A stretch of 64,000 nt of DNA from Roseibaca sp. Y0-43 (GCF_020667835.1 NZ_JAFMPR010000001.1:310001-374000); one strand, 5' to 3'. Shown: positions 1 to 8,547, counted from the first letter of the stretch. Translations and numbers: made by a program. The notes: a model not told the origin generated them from the letters alone.

Positions 1-220
1 GCTCGGCGAAATACAAGGGCGAGGGGCGGCCCACGTAGTGCTTCCACAGATCGTCCATCTCTGCCCAGAAGCTGGGGTCGGTCTTGGCGCGCTCATATTC
101 CGCTTCCAGCGACAGGATCAGCGGCATCAGCGTTTCCGACACGAAGCGCCCGCCATAGATGCCGAAGCGCCCTTGGTCGTCGGGGCCGGTCATGTAGGAA
201 TTCATCAGATCATCGGGCAT
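1..220 (-). CDS. trpB: Tryptophan synthase beta chain, N-terminal part (cut by window edge)
   Basis: TrpB condenses indole with L-serine, using pyridoxal phosphate, in the last step of tryptophan synthesis. Only the first 73 codons are visible. The minus-strand reading begins [20 protein letters not shown] and continues with [13 protein letters not shown] and a [15 protein letters not shown] block, which is the standard TrpB amino terminus. The start ATG is preceded by an AAAGGA ribosome site. The PLP lysine and the rest of the protein lie beyond the left edge, so completeness cannot be judged. No trpA or trpF is visible because the operon continues leftward. Confidence 0.9.
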   Translation of the reverse strand, partial: MPDDLMNSYMTGPDDQGRFGIYGGRFVSETLMPLILSLEAEYERAKTDPSFWAEMDDLWKHYVGRPSPLYFAE

Positions 221-292
221 GGCGCTTGGTCCTTTCTCGGGCTTGCCCATGTCCTAGCGCTGCAACCCAATGCAGACAAGCCCGAAGGCCTG

Positions 293-874
293 TCAGCGTT
301 GCAAGATCAGCCGGTCGCCTTCGATGGAGATACGGGCATAGCGCGAGAGATACCCCATGCCCAGAAGCGACACGTCCAGCGCGCCCTCATTGACGAAGGC
401 GGGCACGTTGGTGTCGCGAAATTCCAGACCGCCTTCGGCCAGCACCACCTCGGTCAGTTCCACCCGCGCCAGCCCGACCGTGCCGTTCGCAGTGCGGGCT
501 TGGCCCAGATAGGGCAGGCTGTCGGGGTCAAAGCCCACGCGCGCGGCATCTTCTTGCGACAACACGATGTCGGATGCCCCGGTGTCGAGTATGAATTCGA
601 CCGGGCTGCCATTGACCTGCAATTCCAGCTTGAAATGGCGGTCGCCACCCGCGCGGAGCACGATTTCGCCATCGCCGGTGACGGTGGGGCGGCGATGGGT
701 CAGGTTGTCCCACAGCCCATAGGCGGCGGCGACCCCCACGAAGATCAGCCCCCACAGCGCCGCGTGGCGCAGCGTGGTGCCCCAGTTGGTCGCGCGCGAC
801 ACCAGCAGGTAGCCCACCAGCACGGCCCCCCAGATGCCCAGATAGACAAGCTGCATCGCGTCATCGGTGCTCAT
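293..874 (-). CDS. Membrane-anchored retropepsin-like aspartic protease (DTGA clan AA)
   Basis: A 193-residue protein with two hydrophobic segments (about residues 8-25 and 38-55) followed by a soluble domain. That domain carries the aspartic-protease signature ILDTGAS at residues 95-101 and the later hydrophobic-hydrophobic-Gly motif LLGMGYLSR. This is the single-domain retropepsin-like family of alphaproteobacteria, annotated as a clan AA (DTGA) aspartic protease, expected to dimerise with the catalytic domain in the periplasm. The substrate is unknown. Its start overlaps the stop of the upstream monooxygenase gene by 4 bp (ATGA type), so the two are probably translated together. Confidence 0.75.
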   Translation of the reverse strand: MSTDDAMQLVYLGIWGAVLVGYLLVSRATNWGTTLRHAALWGLIFVGVAAAYGLWDNLTHRRPTVTGDGEIVLRAGGDRHFKLELQVNGSPVEFILDTGASDIVLSQEDAARVGFDPDSLPYLGQARTANGTVGLARVELTEVVLAEGGLEFRDTNVPAFVNEGALDVSLLGMGYLSRYARISIEGDRLILQR

Positions 875-2025
875 GGTTTGGCCCCTTGGGTGACGTCATG
901 GTCATAGATCCAGCCGAACTGGCGCAAGGGCGCATTCGGCACCACGCGCTGCGACAGGCGCAGCGCCATATGCGCCAAAGGCGCGAGGGGCGCGCGCAGA
1001 TGGTAGTTGCGCGCATTGCGATTCGCGGCCTCGACCACGCGTACCACACGGTTGCGGCGCGCGGCCTGATAGGCGGCAAGGCCCGTGGGCAGGTCCGGCG
1101 CGTGGTCCAGTTCGCGCGCAAGGGTATAGGCATCCTCCAGCGCCATATTCGCCCCTTGCGCCATGAAGGGCAGCGTGGGATGGGCCGCGTCGCCCAGAAG
1201 CACCGCGCGCCCGCCATGCCACTGCGCCGCGACCTTGTGGCGAAACAGCCCCCACAGATAGACCTTGTCCACCTGCGCAAGCCAGTCGGGCACAGGCCCG
1301 CCAAAGCCCGCGAAGGCGCGGCGCAGGTTCTCGGGGCTGTCGGGGTGGTTCCAGCCCTCCTCGGCCCATGCCTTGCGCTCTTCCACGGCGACGATGTTGC
1401 GCAGCGCACCGCCGCGCAGCGGGTAGCTGACCAGATGCCGCCCCGGCCCCATGAACACCTGCGCTTCAGCTGCGTCATCGGGCCTGCCGGGGATCAGCGC
1501 GCGCCACGCAACCTGGCCGGTGAAAAACGGCTTCGCCGCGCCATTCAGGGCCGGGCGCAGGACAGAGTGCAACCCATCTGCGCCCACGACCAGATCGGCC
1601 TCAAGCGTGCTGCCATGGGCCAAGGTGACTTGGGCATTCTGCACATCCACCGCCACGACCTGCGCGTTGAAGCGGGTCTCAACACCCTCTGCCCGCGCGG
1701 CCAAGGCGGCCACGCAATCGGCGCGGTGCACCAGATGGAACCCCGCGCCCGTGTTCGGCAGCGCCATGTGCAATACACGCGTGCCGGCGGCGTTGCGCAA
1801 GCTCACGCCTTGGGCGCGCTGACCTATCTGCGCCGGATCAATACCTAAGGCCTGCACCACTCGCGCACCATTCGGGCTGATCTGGATTCCCGCGCCCACC
1901 TCGCGGAACGCACCGGCCTGCTCCAGCACGGTCACATCGGCGCCGCGCGCGCGCAGCGCGACCGCGGCAGCCAGACCGCCAATGCCGCCGCCGACGACCA
2001 GAACCGATTTCCCCGCAAGTGTCAT
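871..2025 (-). CDS. FAD-dependent aromatic-ring monooxygenase (salicylate / 3-hydroxybenzoate hydroxylase type)
   Basis: This is a 384-residue class A flavoprotein monooxygenase (PF01494 family). The amino terminus has the dinucleotide fold VVGGGIGGLAAA (residues 10-21). The DG motif GADGLHSVLR is in the middle, and the FAD ribityl-binding GD motif LLGDAAHPTLPFMAQGANMA is toward the end. These proteins hydroxylate small aromatics with NAD(P)H and O2; the substrate cannot be read from the sequence. I chose MTLAGKS as the start because GAAAGGGG lies just upstream; a more upstream in-frame ATG would add 13 residues. It is the first gene of a pair with the retropepsin-like protease. Confidence 0.85.
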   Translation of the reverse strand: MTLAGKSVLVVGGGIGGLAAAVALRARGADVTVLEQAGAFREVGAGIQISPNGARVVQALGIDPAQIGQRAQGVSLRNAAGTRVLHMALPNTGAGFHLVHRADCVAALAARAEGVETRFNAQVVAVDVQNAQVTLAHGSTLEADLVVGADGLHSVLRPALNGAAKPFFTGQVAWRALIPGRPDDAAEAQVFMGPGRHLVSYPLRGGALRNIVAVEERKAWAEEGWNHPDSPENLRRAFAGFGGPVPDWLAQVDKVYLWGLFRHKVAAQWHGGRAVLLGDAAHPTLPFMAQGANMALEDAYTLARELDHAPDLPTGLAAYQAARRNRVVRVVEAANRNARNYHLRAPLAPLAHMALRLSQRVVPNAPLRQFGWIYDHDVTQGAKP

Positions 2026-2120
2026 GCAGCCCCTTTCAACGACAAAGGCACCGGTGCGTTTCACGCGCCCCGATGCCTTGTCTTGCGTAAAGCGCCCGTG
2101 CCACGCAACGTGGCAAATGG

Positions 2121-2543
2121 TCAGTCGTCGCGATGCACCCGCTCTTTGCGCTCATGCGCTTCCTGCGCTTGCAGCGTCATGGTGGCGATGGGGCGCGCAT
2201 CCAGCCGCTTGAGCGAAATGCGCTCGCCCGTCATTTCGCAATAGCCGAAATCGCCGGTTTCGATGCGGCGCAGCGCGGCGTCGATCTTGGCGACCAGCTT
2301 GCGCTGGCGGTCGCGGGTGCGCAATTCCAGCGCGCGGTCAGTTTCTTCTGATGCGCGGTCTGCAATGTCGGGAATCGCCCGGCTGCTATTGGCCAGTTCT
2401 GCCAGCGTTTCTGCGCTGCCCTTCATGATGTCGTCCTTCCACGCAAGCAGCTTGCGGCGGAAATACTCCAGTTGGCGTTCATTCATGAACGGCTCGTCCT
2501 CTGCCGGACGATAATCCTCTGGAAGAAAGATCTCTGTTTTCAT
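2121..2543 (-). CDS. dksA: DksA-family RNA polymerase-binding transcription factor
   Basis: This 140-residue DksA binds in the secondary channel of RNA polymerase and, with ppGpp, adjusts transcription during the stringent response. The coiled coil spans roughly residues 20-95, and the tip motif DxxDxA is intact (D59, D62, A64). The C-terminal globular domain follows (GDFGYCEMTGERISLKRLDA), but of the four zinc-binding cysteines only Cys102 remains. The others are replaced by Thr, Thr and Ala, as in degenerate-finger DksA proteins known in Rhodobacter relatives. I chose MKTEIFLPEDY as the start because AACAGGGC precedes it and the length matches the family. A longer frame upstream is not protein-like. 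Confidence 0.92.
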   Translation of the reverse strand: MKTEIFLPEDYRPAEDEPFMNERQLEYFRRKLLAWKDDIMKGSAETLAELANSSRAIPDIADRASEETDRALELRTRDRQRKLVAKIDAALRRIETGDFGYCEMTGERISLKRLDARPIATMTLQAQEAHERKERVHRDD

Positions 2544-2743
2544 GCCCTGTTCCCCGATGCCAGCGGAACTCTGGGTCTTGAGGTCTTCGTGCATGACATC
2601 ACCCATATTCCGCGCCCTCGCGGGCCGGATACCCCAACCGATTGGGATTGTCACGCGCTTTCCTGAACCGCGGCACCTGCGATCTTGCCGCTGCACCGGC
2701 ACCGGGCTAGGTTGCAGGCACAAGACGGGCAGGCAGGTGGCAG

Positions 2744-3586
2744 ATGCGGTTTTCTTCGACCAAGGACTATATTGCGGGCGATGATCTGACCATGGCGGTC
2801 AATGCCGCGATCACGCTGCAACGCCCGCTGCTGGTCAAGGGCGAGCCGGGCACGGGCAAAACCGAATTGGCGCGCCAGATTGCCGCCAGTCTTGGCGTGC
2901 CGATCATCGAATGGGGCATAAAATCCACCACCCGCGCGCAACAGGGCTTGTATGAATACGATGCCGTGTCACGCCTGCGCGACAGCCAGTTGGGCGATGC
3001 GCGGGTCGAAGATGTTTCGAACTACATCCGCAAGGGCAAGCTCTGGCAAGCGTTCGAGGCAGACGAGCGCGTGGTCCTGCTGATTGACGAGATCGACAAG
3101 GCCGATATCGAATTTCCGAACGATCTGCTTCAGGAATTGGACCAGATGCAGTTCTTCGTCTACGAGACGGGCGAGACCATCCGCGCCAAGCATCGGCCCA
3201 TCGTCATCATCACCTCGAACAATGAAAAAGACCTGCCCGACGCGTTCCTGCGGCGCTGTTTTTTCCACTATATCCAGTTCCCGGATATGGAGACGCTGAA
3301 ATCCATCGTGGCGGTGCATTTCCCCGACATCAAACCGCGCTTGCTGGAAGCCGCGCTGACGCAGTTCTTCGAGATTCGCGAGGCACCGGGGCTGAAGAAA
3401 AAGCCGTCCACATCGGAAGTTCTGGATTGGCTGAAGCTGCTTCTGGCCGAAGACCTGTCACCCGAAGACCTGAAGCGCGACGGCGCAAGCGCGCTGCCAA
3501 AGCTGCACGGCGCGCTTTTGAAGAACGAGCAAGACGTGCACCTGTTTGAACGCCTCGCCTTCATGGCGCGGCGGCAGGGGCGCTAG
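2744..3586 (+). CDS. MoxR-family AAA+ ATPase
   Basis: A 280-residue AAA+ ATPase of the MoxR/CoxD group, chaperone-like ATPases that work with von Willebrand factor A proteins to mature or activate partner complexes. Walker A is GEPGTGKT (residues 33-40). Walker B is LLIDEID (112-118). A sensor-type IITSNNEKDLPDAFLRRC stretch lies further on. The VWA partner is encoded 2 kb downstream on the same strand, with two small genes between. A second, different MoxR/VWA pair exists near 56-57.6 kb. The target of this pair is not evident from the sequence. Confidence 0.88.
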   Translation: MRFSSTKDYIAGDDLTMAVNAAITLQRPLLVKGEPGTGKTELARQIAASLGVPIIEWGIKSTTRAQQGLYEYDAVSRLRDSQLGDARVEDVSNYIRKGKLWQAFEADERVVLLIDEIDKADIEFPNDLLQELDQMQFFVYETGETIRAKHRPIVIITSNNEKDLPDAFLRRCFFHYIQFPDMETLKSIVAVHFPDIKPRLLEAALTQFFEIREAPGLKKKPSTSEVLDWLKLLLAEDLSPEDLKRDGASALPKLHGALLKNEQDVHLFERLAFMARRQGR

Positions 3587-3589
3587 GCC

Positions 3590-4024
3590 ATGCAGATACG
3601 CCCCCTGCGCGCCAGCGACCGGCCAGAATGGAATGCGCTTTGGCACGCCTATCTGGAATTCTACGACACCACCCTGTCCCGCAGCGTTTACGACGCGACC
3701 TTCGCTTCGCTGCTGGCGGATCGCGAGATGTGCGCGCTGGTGGCCGAAGACGATGGGCGCTTGATTGGCCTCGCGCATGTGATCTTTCACGCACATTGCT
3801 GGCGGCCCGAGGGTGTCAGCTACCTGCAAGACCTGTATGCCCTGCCAGAGGCGCGCGGCAAGGGCGTGGGCCGTGCGTTGATAGAAGCGGTCTATGCGCT
3901 GGCCGATGCGCGCGGGCGCCCGGCGGTCTACTGGACCACGCAGGACTTCAACACCACGGCGCGCCAGCTTTATGACCGGGTTGGCCAGTTGACCCCCTTC
4001 ATCAAATACGCGCGTCCGGCATGA
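3590..4024 (+). CDS. GNAT-family N-acetyltransferase
   Basis: A 144-residue protein with the Gcn5-related acetyltransferase fold. The acetyl-CoA pyrophosphate-binding motif A is clear: LPEARGKGVGRALIEA, with R/Q-x-x-G-x-G at residues 89-94. It is followed by a motif B region, TTQDFNTTARQLYDRVG. These enzymes acetylate small molecules or protein N-termini; the acceptor cannot be predicted. It starts 3 bp after the MoxR ATPase stop and overlaps the next lipoprotein gene by 4 bp, so it belongs to one transcript with them. Confidence 0.85.
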   Translation: MQIRPLRASDRPEWNALWHAYLEFYDTTLSRSVYDATFASLLADREMCALVAEDDGRLIGLAHVIFHAHCWRPEGVSYLQDLYALPEARGKGVGRALIEAVYALADARGRPAVYWTTQDFNTTARQLYDRVGQLTPFIKYARPA

Positions 4025-5361
4025 TGCGCGCGTTGGTCCTTGTCGCCGCTCTGGCCGGTTGCGCGCCGATGGTCGATATGGGGCCAGCACCGGACATGTC
4101 GGTGCAGACCCGTGCGATCAGTTCGGCCGCGCTGTTCGGCGCGCCGCGCGCCGCCCCCACGCAGGTGCCCAATGCACAGATCGTGCAGGATATTCTGGAG
4201 CTTGGTTTTCGGCTTGAATCCGGGCGCGACATACCCGTTCTGTCGCGGTTCGAAGGGCCGGTCACATTGCGGCTGAGCGGTGCGCTGCCGCCGCTTGCCG
4301 TGGTGGAAACCGACCGCCTGCTGGACCGCCTGCGCCGCGAGGCCCGGCTGGACATTCGTCGCCAGACTGAGCCCGCGAATATCAATGTGGAATTCGTGCC
4401 CCGCGCGGTCATGCGCCGCTCTGTGCCAGAGGCAAGCTGCTTCGTCGTGCCCGATGTGGGGTCATGGGATGAATTCCGCGAAACCCTGCGCGGGCCGGGG
4501 CTGAACTGGGCCGAGATCGTGCGCCGAGAGCGTGTGCTGGTGGTCGCGCCCGCCGACGCCACCGTGCAGGAAATGCGCGACTGCCTGCATGAAGAAATCA
4601 GCCAGGCGCTGGGGCCGCTGAACGACCTCTACCGCATTGCGGGCACGGTCTGGAATGACGACAATTTCCAGACCGTCGTCACGGGCTATGACATGCTGGT
4701 GCTGCGCGCGTGGAACCATCCCAGCCTGCGCGCCGGAATGCCCAAGGCAGAGGTCGCGCGCCGCCTGCCCGGCATTCTGGCCAGCCTGAACCCGCGTGGC
4801 GAAGGTGGGCGCGCGGTGCCCGCCAGCCCCACCGGGCGCGACTGGGTGAGCGCTGTCGAGGGCGCGCTATCTGCACCGCAACCCGCGCGCAGCTTTGCGC
4901 TGGCGCGCGACGCGTTGGGGATCGCGGTCAATTCCGGCTGGCAGGATGCGCGGCTTGCCTTCAGCCTGTTCCTGTTTGCCCGTTTCGCCCCGCCCGAGCG
5001 CGGTGCCGACGCGCTGGAGGCGCTTTATCAAGCGTCGCGGCTTTACGGCTCGCTGCCTGACGGTGCGCTTCCGCGTGCCTATGCCGACCTGCATCTGGCC
5101 GCCCAAGCGCTTGGCGCGCAGCAATTCAGCATCGTGCTGGACCTGACCGGGCGCGCTATTCCGGTGGCGCGGCAGGCGGAAAACGGGGCGCTTTTGTCGT
5201 CGCTCATGCTGCTGCGCGCGCAGGCGCTGGCGGGCCAGGGCAATATGGAAGCGGCCAACGCATTGCGCCGTGACGCCGCGCCCTTTGCGCTACATGGCTT
5301 CGGCTCGGACAAGGCGGCAGAGGCGCGGCAGGCGGAAATCGCGCTGCTGGCGCGGCCATAG
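4021..5361 (+). CDS. DUF2927-domain lipoprotein
   Basis: A 446-residue predicted lipoprotein. A short signal sequence ends in the lipobox LAGC (Cys14), so it should be anchored in the envelope. Residues of about 130-235 contain the DUF2927 core, recognisable by CLHEEISQALGPLNDLYR and a following WNDDNFQTV segment. The C-terminal 180 residues are Ala/Leu/Arg-rich helices resembling repeat-type helical scaffolds. The function of the family is unknown. It overlaps the acetyltransferase by 4 bp and precedes a small membrane protein and the VWA gene, suggesting one operon with the MoxR system. Confidence 0.75.
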   Translation: MMRALVLVAALAGCAPMVDMGPAPDMSVQTRAISSAALFGAPRAAPTQVPNAQIVQDILELGFRLESGRDIPVLSRFEGPVTLRLSGALPPLAVVETDRLLDRLRREARLDIRRQTEPANINVEFVPRAVMRRSVPEASCFVVPDVGSWDEFRETLRGPGLNWAEIVRRERVLVVAPADATVQEMRDCLHEEISQALGPLNDLYRIAGTVWNDDNFQTVVTGYDMLVLRAWNHPSLRAGMPKAEVARRLPGILASLNPRGEGGRAVPASPTGRDWVSAVEGALSAPQPARSFALARDALGIAVNSGWQDARLAFSLFLFARFAPPERGADALEALYQASRLYGSLPDGALPRAYADLHLAAQALGAQQFSIVLDLTGRAIPVARQAENGALLSSLMLLRAQALAGQGNMEAANALRRDAAPFALHGFGSDKAAEARQAEIALLARP

Positions 5362-5381
5362 GAACGGAAAGGCAGACGCGG

Positions 5382-5546
5382 ATGATCGTGATCGTGGGAA
5401 TGGTCCTTGGGGGCGCATTGGGCTGGCGCAACGCCGCAAAGCGCGGCGGCAACCGCATGGACAAGGCGCAATATGCAGGCGTCGGCGTTATCCTTGGCGG
5501 GCTTCTGGGCCTGTTCGCCACGATCGGGGTTGAAAAGGTGCTGTAA
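5382..5546 (+). CDS. Small conserved-looking membrane protein (54 aa)
   Basis: A 54-codon frame from ATG to TAA, preceded by GGAACGGAAAGG. The protein is a helical hairpin: a hydrophobic, glycine-rich segment (residues 2-14), a basic linker with K/R residues (16-28), and a second hydrophobic segment rich in Gly and Leu (33-47). It fits neatly in the 190-bp gap between the DUF2927 lipoprotein and the VWA gene, with 5 bp to the latter. Small two-helix proteins are easily missed by gene callers. The function is unknown; its position suggests co-expression with the MoxR/VWA pair. Confidence 0.65.
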   Translation: MIVIVGMVLGGALGWRNAAKRGGNRMDKAQYAGVGVILGGLLGLFATIGVEKVL

Positions 5547-5551
5547 CGCCC

Positions 5552-6733
5552 ATGTTCCTGCCCTTCTTCCAGTCGCTGCGCGCCCACCAGGTGCCGGTCA
5601 GCCCGCGCGAATTCCTGGGCTTCCTGGAAGCGGTTCTGGCGGGGCTGACCACCTATGACATAGACGGGTTCTACTATCTGGCCCGCACTGCCATGGTGAA
5701 GGATGAACGCCACCTCGACCGGTTCGACCGCGCCTTTGCCGCCAGTTTCGAAGGGCTGGAGGCGATCAGCTTCGACGACATGGTGCAGTCCATGGACCTG
5801 CCGCGCGACTGGTTGGAAAAACTGGCGGAAAAGACCCTTTCGGCGCAGGAAATGGCCGAGATCGAGGCGCTTGGCGGGTTCGACAAGCTGATGGAGACGT
5901 TGAAGAAACGTCTGGAAGAACAGAAAGCGCGCCACCAAGGCGGCAATAAATGGGTGGGCACGGCGGGCACCTCGCCCTTCGGGGCTTATGGCTACAACCC
6001 CGAAGGCGTGCGCATCGGTCAGGACCGCTCGCGCCACCGCCGCGCGGTCAAGGTTTGGGATAAGCGGCAATTCCGCGATCTGGACGGCGAGCGCGAGCTT
6101 GGCACGCGCAACATCAAAGTGGCGCTGAAGGGCTTGCGCAAATGGGCGCGCGATGGGGCCGCGCAAGAGCTGGATCTGGACGGCACCATCCGCGCCACGG
6201 CAGAACAAGGCTGGCTGGACGTGAAAACCCGGCCAGAGCGGCGCAACGCGGTCAAGGTGCTGCTGCTTCTGGATATCGGCGGGTCGATGGATGACCATGT
6301 GCAGGCGGTCGAAGACCTGTTCAGCGCCGCGCGCGCCGAATTCAAGCATATGGAGCATTTCTACTTCCATAACTGCCTCTATGAATTCGTCTGGCGCAAC
6401 AACGCGCGGCGCTGGACCGAACGGCTGCCCACATGGGATTTGCTGCGCAGCTATGGCAGCGACTGGAAATGCATCTTCGTGGGCGATGCGGCCATGTCGC
6501 CTTATGAAATCGCCCTGCCCGGTGGCGCGAATGAGCATTGGAACGAGGAAGCCGGCCAGGTCTGGCTGCACCGCGCCCGCGCGCAATGGCCCGACAACCT
6601 GTGGATCAACCCCGCGTCGGAACAGCACTGGCGCTATACGCAATCGACCCAGATGATCGACCAGATTTTCGAAGGACGCATGGTGCCGATGACGCTGGAC
6701 GGCATCAGCCGGGGCGTGAAGCTGCTGGGCTAG
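5552..6733 (+). CDS. CoxE-like von Willebrand factor A domain protein
   Basis: A 393-residue protein of the CoxE-type VWA family (PF05762 group). The metal-ion-dependent adhesion site is at DIGGSMDDH (Asp241), a variant DxGxS MIDAS. The N-terminal half is charged and helical, with a lysine-rich segment around residues 115-130. Such proteins pair with MoxR ATPases; in carbon monoxide dehydrogenase systems CoxD and CoxE help insert the metal centre. Here the MoxR partner is the gene at 2744. No oxidoreductase target gene is next to it, so the client is open. Confidence 0.82.
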   Translation: MFLPFFQSLRAHQVPVSPREFLGFLEAVLAGLTTYDIDGFYYLARTAMVKDERHLDRFDRAFAASFEGLEAISFDDMVQSMDLPRDWLEKLAEKTLSAQEMAEIEALGGFDKLMETLKKRLEEQKARHQGGNKWVGTAGTSPFGAYGYNPEGVRIGQDRSRHRRAVKVWDKRQFRDLDGERELGTRNIKVALKGLRKWARDGAAQELDLDGTIRATAEQGWLDVKTRPERRNAVKVLLLLDIGGSMDDHVQAVEDLFSAARAEFKHMEHFYFHNCLYEFVWRNNARRWTERLPTWDLLRSYGSDWKCIFVGDAAMSPYEIALPGGANEHWNEEAGQVWLHRARAQWPDNLWINPASEQHWRYTQSTQMIDQIFEGRMVPMTLDGISRGVKLLG

Positions 6734-6832
6734 GCGCGTCGGCATTTTCTTGCCGTTCCGGTTTGCGAGCCGTGCGCCAAGCCTCTACCTGTTGCGCAGA
6801 CGCGGACCGATCCGCGCAGAACAGGAGAATGG

Positions 6833-7213
6833 ATGAGTTTCAAGACAAGCATGAGCGCCGCCCTTCTGGCCACCGGTCTGGCCTTTGCCACCGCCCCTGC
6901 CACGCTGGCCCAAACCCAGCCTGACGGCGCGGAACTGGCTGCGGACAGCGCCAAGCTCGAGTCCTTCGTCATGGCCGCGCTTGAGGTCAGCGCGCTGCGC
7001 AACGATTACATCGCACAGCTTCAGGCCTTGCAGGACGATGCCGCGCAGCAAAGCCTGCTCGAAGAAGCGAACGCGGCGATCTTGCAGGTTGTCGAGCAAA
7101 CCCCCGGCATCACGGTCGAGGAATACGTGGCCATTGGCGAAGCGGCGACCAACGACCCGGAACTGGCCTCTGCCCTGCAAAGCCGGATGCGCGAGCGCGC
7201 GGCGGCGGAATAA
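6833..7213 (+). CDS. Exported DUF4168 protein
   Basis: A 126-residue protein with a cleavable signal peptide (basic start, hydrophobic core, ATLAQ near residue 26). It is followed by an acidic, fully helical region matching the DUF4168 pattern: LESFVMAALEV, then a glutamine- and alanine-rich helix, then ITVEEYVAIGEAAT and a final helix near the C-terminus. AGGAG lies 6 bp before the ATG. The role is unknown. It stands alone and is closed by a strong hairpin terminator. Confidence 0.7.
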   Translation: MSFKTSMSAALLATGLAFATAPATLAQTQPDGAELAADSAKLESFVMAALEVSALRNDYIAQLQALQDDAAQQSLLEEANAAILQVVEQTPGITVEEYVAIGEAATNDPELASALQSRMRERAAAE

Positions 7214-7228
7214 ACCCGCTCGCCATGC

Positions 7229-7259
7229 AAAAAGGCCGGGCAGAACGCCCGGCCTTTTT
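7229..7259. terminator. Bidirectional intrinsic terminator
   Basis: A perfect GC-rich stem (GGCCGGGC / GCCCGGCC, loop AGAAC) is flanked by A5 on the left and T5 on the right, so it can work from both sides. It lies between the convergent stops of the DUF4168 gene and the exported cyclophilin gene. Confidence 0.9.
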
Positions 7260-7274
7260 CATTTTCGCGCTACT

Positions 7275-7892
7275 TTAGCGTTCGATCGTCACGCGCGCCA
7301 TGCGGTCGGGCTCGCCAACGACTGCGCCATTGCCGCCCGTGCCGCGTTTGATCGCATCCAGCACGTCATACCCGTCGATCAGTTGACCGACGACGGTGTA
7401 TTGCCCGTTCAGATGCGGCGCAGGCGCGAACATGATGAAGAACTGGCTGTTTGCGCTGTTGGGGTTCTGCGAGCGGGCCATGCCGACCACGCCACGGGCA
7501 AAATCCTCATCCGTGAATTCCGCCGCCAGATCGGGCAGGTCGGACCCGCCCATGCCCCAGAACCGCGGGTTCCCATCGGCGCGACCATGTTCGACATCGC
7601 CCGTCTGCGCCATGAAGCCTTCGATCACGCGGTGAAACACGACACCGTCATAAGCACCGCTTTCGGCCAGCGTGACAATGCGCTCCACATGGTTCGGGGC
7701 CAGATCGTCGCGCAGGGCCACCCGCAGGGTGCCGTTCGCTTCGCCCGCGACCTCTATGACCATGACCGGCCCGTCATGGTCGGCGGGCACTTCTGTTGTC
7801 TGTGCGCTGACCGCGTTCAGGTTCCACCAGGACGCGCCCAGAATTGCCAAGCCGACCGCGAACAGTCCCGCGAACAGAAGCTTGTCACGCAT
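7275..7892 (-). CDS. Exported / membrane-anchored cyclophilin-type peptidyl-prolyl isomerase
   Basis: A 205-residue protein with an N-terminal hydrophobic segment (about residues 4-24, MRDKLLFAGLFAVGLAILG), then a cyclophilin domain. Typical motifs are VVFHRVIEGFMAQTGD, with the catalytic Arg, SQNPNSANSQFFIMF, and LNGQYTVVGQ. It should catalyse cis-trans isomerisation of proline bonds in exported proteins in the periplasm. Its start overlaps the end of the cytoplasmic cyclophilin gene by 8 bp. I chose MRDKLL because it gives a signal or anchor sequence directly at the amino terminus. Confidence 0.9.
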   Translation of the reverse strand: MRDKLLFAGLFAVGLAILGASWWNLNAVSAQTTEVPADHDGPVMVIEVAGEANGTLRVALRDDLAPNHVERIVTLAESGAYDGVVFHRVIEGFMAQTGDVEHGRADGNPRFWGMGGSDLPDLAAEFTDEDFARGVVGMARSQNPNSANSQFFIMFAPAPHLNGQYTVVGQLIDGYDVLDAIKRGTGGNGAVVGEPDRMARVTIER

Positions 7893-8391
7893 CGGCGGCC
7901 ACCTTGACCGACAGCATCTTGTCGGGGCTTGCCGGCGGCTCGCCACGGGTGATGGCGTCGACATGTTCCATGCCGGAAATCACCCGGCCATAGACGGTGT
8001 ATTGCCGGTTCAGGAAATGATTGTCGTTGAAATTGATGAAGAACTGGCTGTTCGCGCTGTCAGGGTTTTGCGACCGCGCTGCCCCCAAGGTGCCCCGGTC
8101 ATGCGGCACACCAGAGAATTCGGCCTTCAGGTTCGGCAGGTCGGACCCGCCGGTGCCGCAGCGGCCGGGGTTGTAGTTCACCTCTGTGTTGCCATTGGCG
8201 ACATCGCCGGTCTGGGCCATGAACCCGTCGATCACGCGGTGGAACACGACATTGTCATATTTACCCGCGCGCGCCAGTTCCTTCATGCGGGCGCAATGGC
8301 CCGGTGCGACATCGGGCAGCAACTCGATCACGACGGTGCCGCCTTTCAGCTCCATCAGGATGGTGTTTTCGGGGTCTTTGATCTCGGCCAT
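7885..8391 (-). CDS. ppiB: Cytoplasmic cyclophilin-type peptidyl-prolyl isomerase
   Basis: A 168-residue single-domain cyclophilin without a signal sequence. It has the conserved VVFHRVIDGFMAQTGD, SQNPDSANSQFFINF and LNRQYTVYGRV blocks, which form the active site and the cyclosporin-binding surface. It accelerates proline isomerisation during folding in the cytosol. MAEIKDPENT is the likely start, since TTGGAGAG sits 4 bp before it; a further upstream ATG lies inside that ribosome site. It is arranged in tandem with the exported paralogue, which suggests a local duplication with a change of cell compartment. Confidence 0.92.
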   Translation of the reverse strand: MAEIKDPENTILMELKGGTVVIELLPDVAPGHCARMKELARAGKYDNVVFHRVIDGFMAQTGDVANGNTEVNYNPGRCGTGGSDLPNLKAEFSGVPHDRGTLGAARSQNPDSANSQFFINFNDNHFLNRQYTVYGRVISGMEHVDAITRGEPPASPDKMLSVKVAADA

Positions 8392-8547
8392 CGGGCTCTC
8401 CAATTACATAGGTCTGGCGCAAACCTAGTGTGCGATGTGCCCAAGGGGAAGCCCCCACCGCGTTCGCCTGCGACATGGTGTCTATCCGCTGATCCCGAAG
8501 CCCAACCCTCGCGTATCGGTTGCAGAATTGCGAACAGGAGTTGACAC

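Noticed and set aside
238-283. Inverted CGGGCTTG / CAAGCCCG upstream of trpB as a terminator
   Set aside because: The loop is about 30 bases and there is no T-tract, so chance pairing is as likely.
5204-6745. A 500-codon minus-strand frame opposite the VWA gene
   Set aside because: Same reason; the plus-strand VWA protein has a MIDAS motif and family match.
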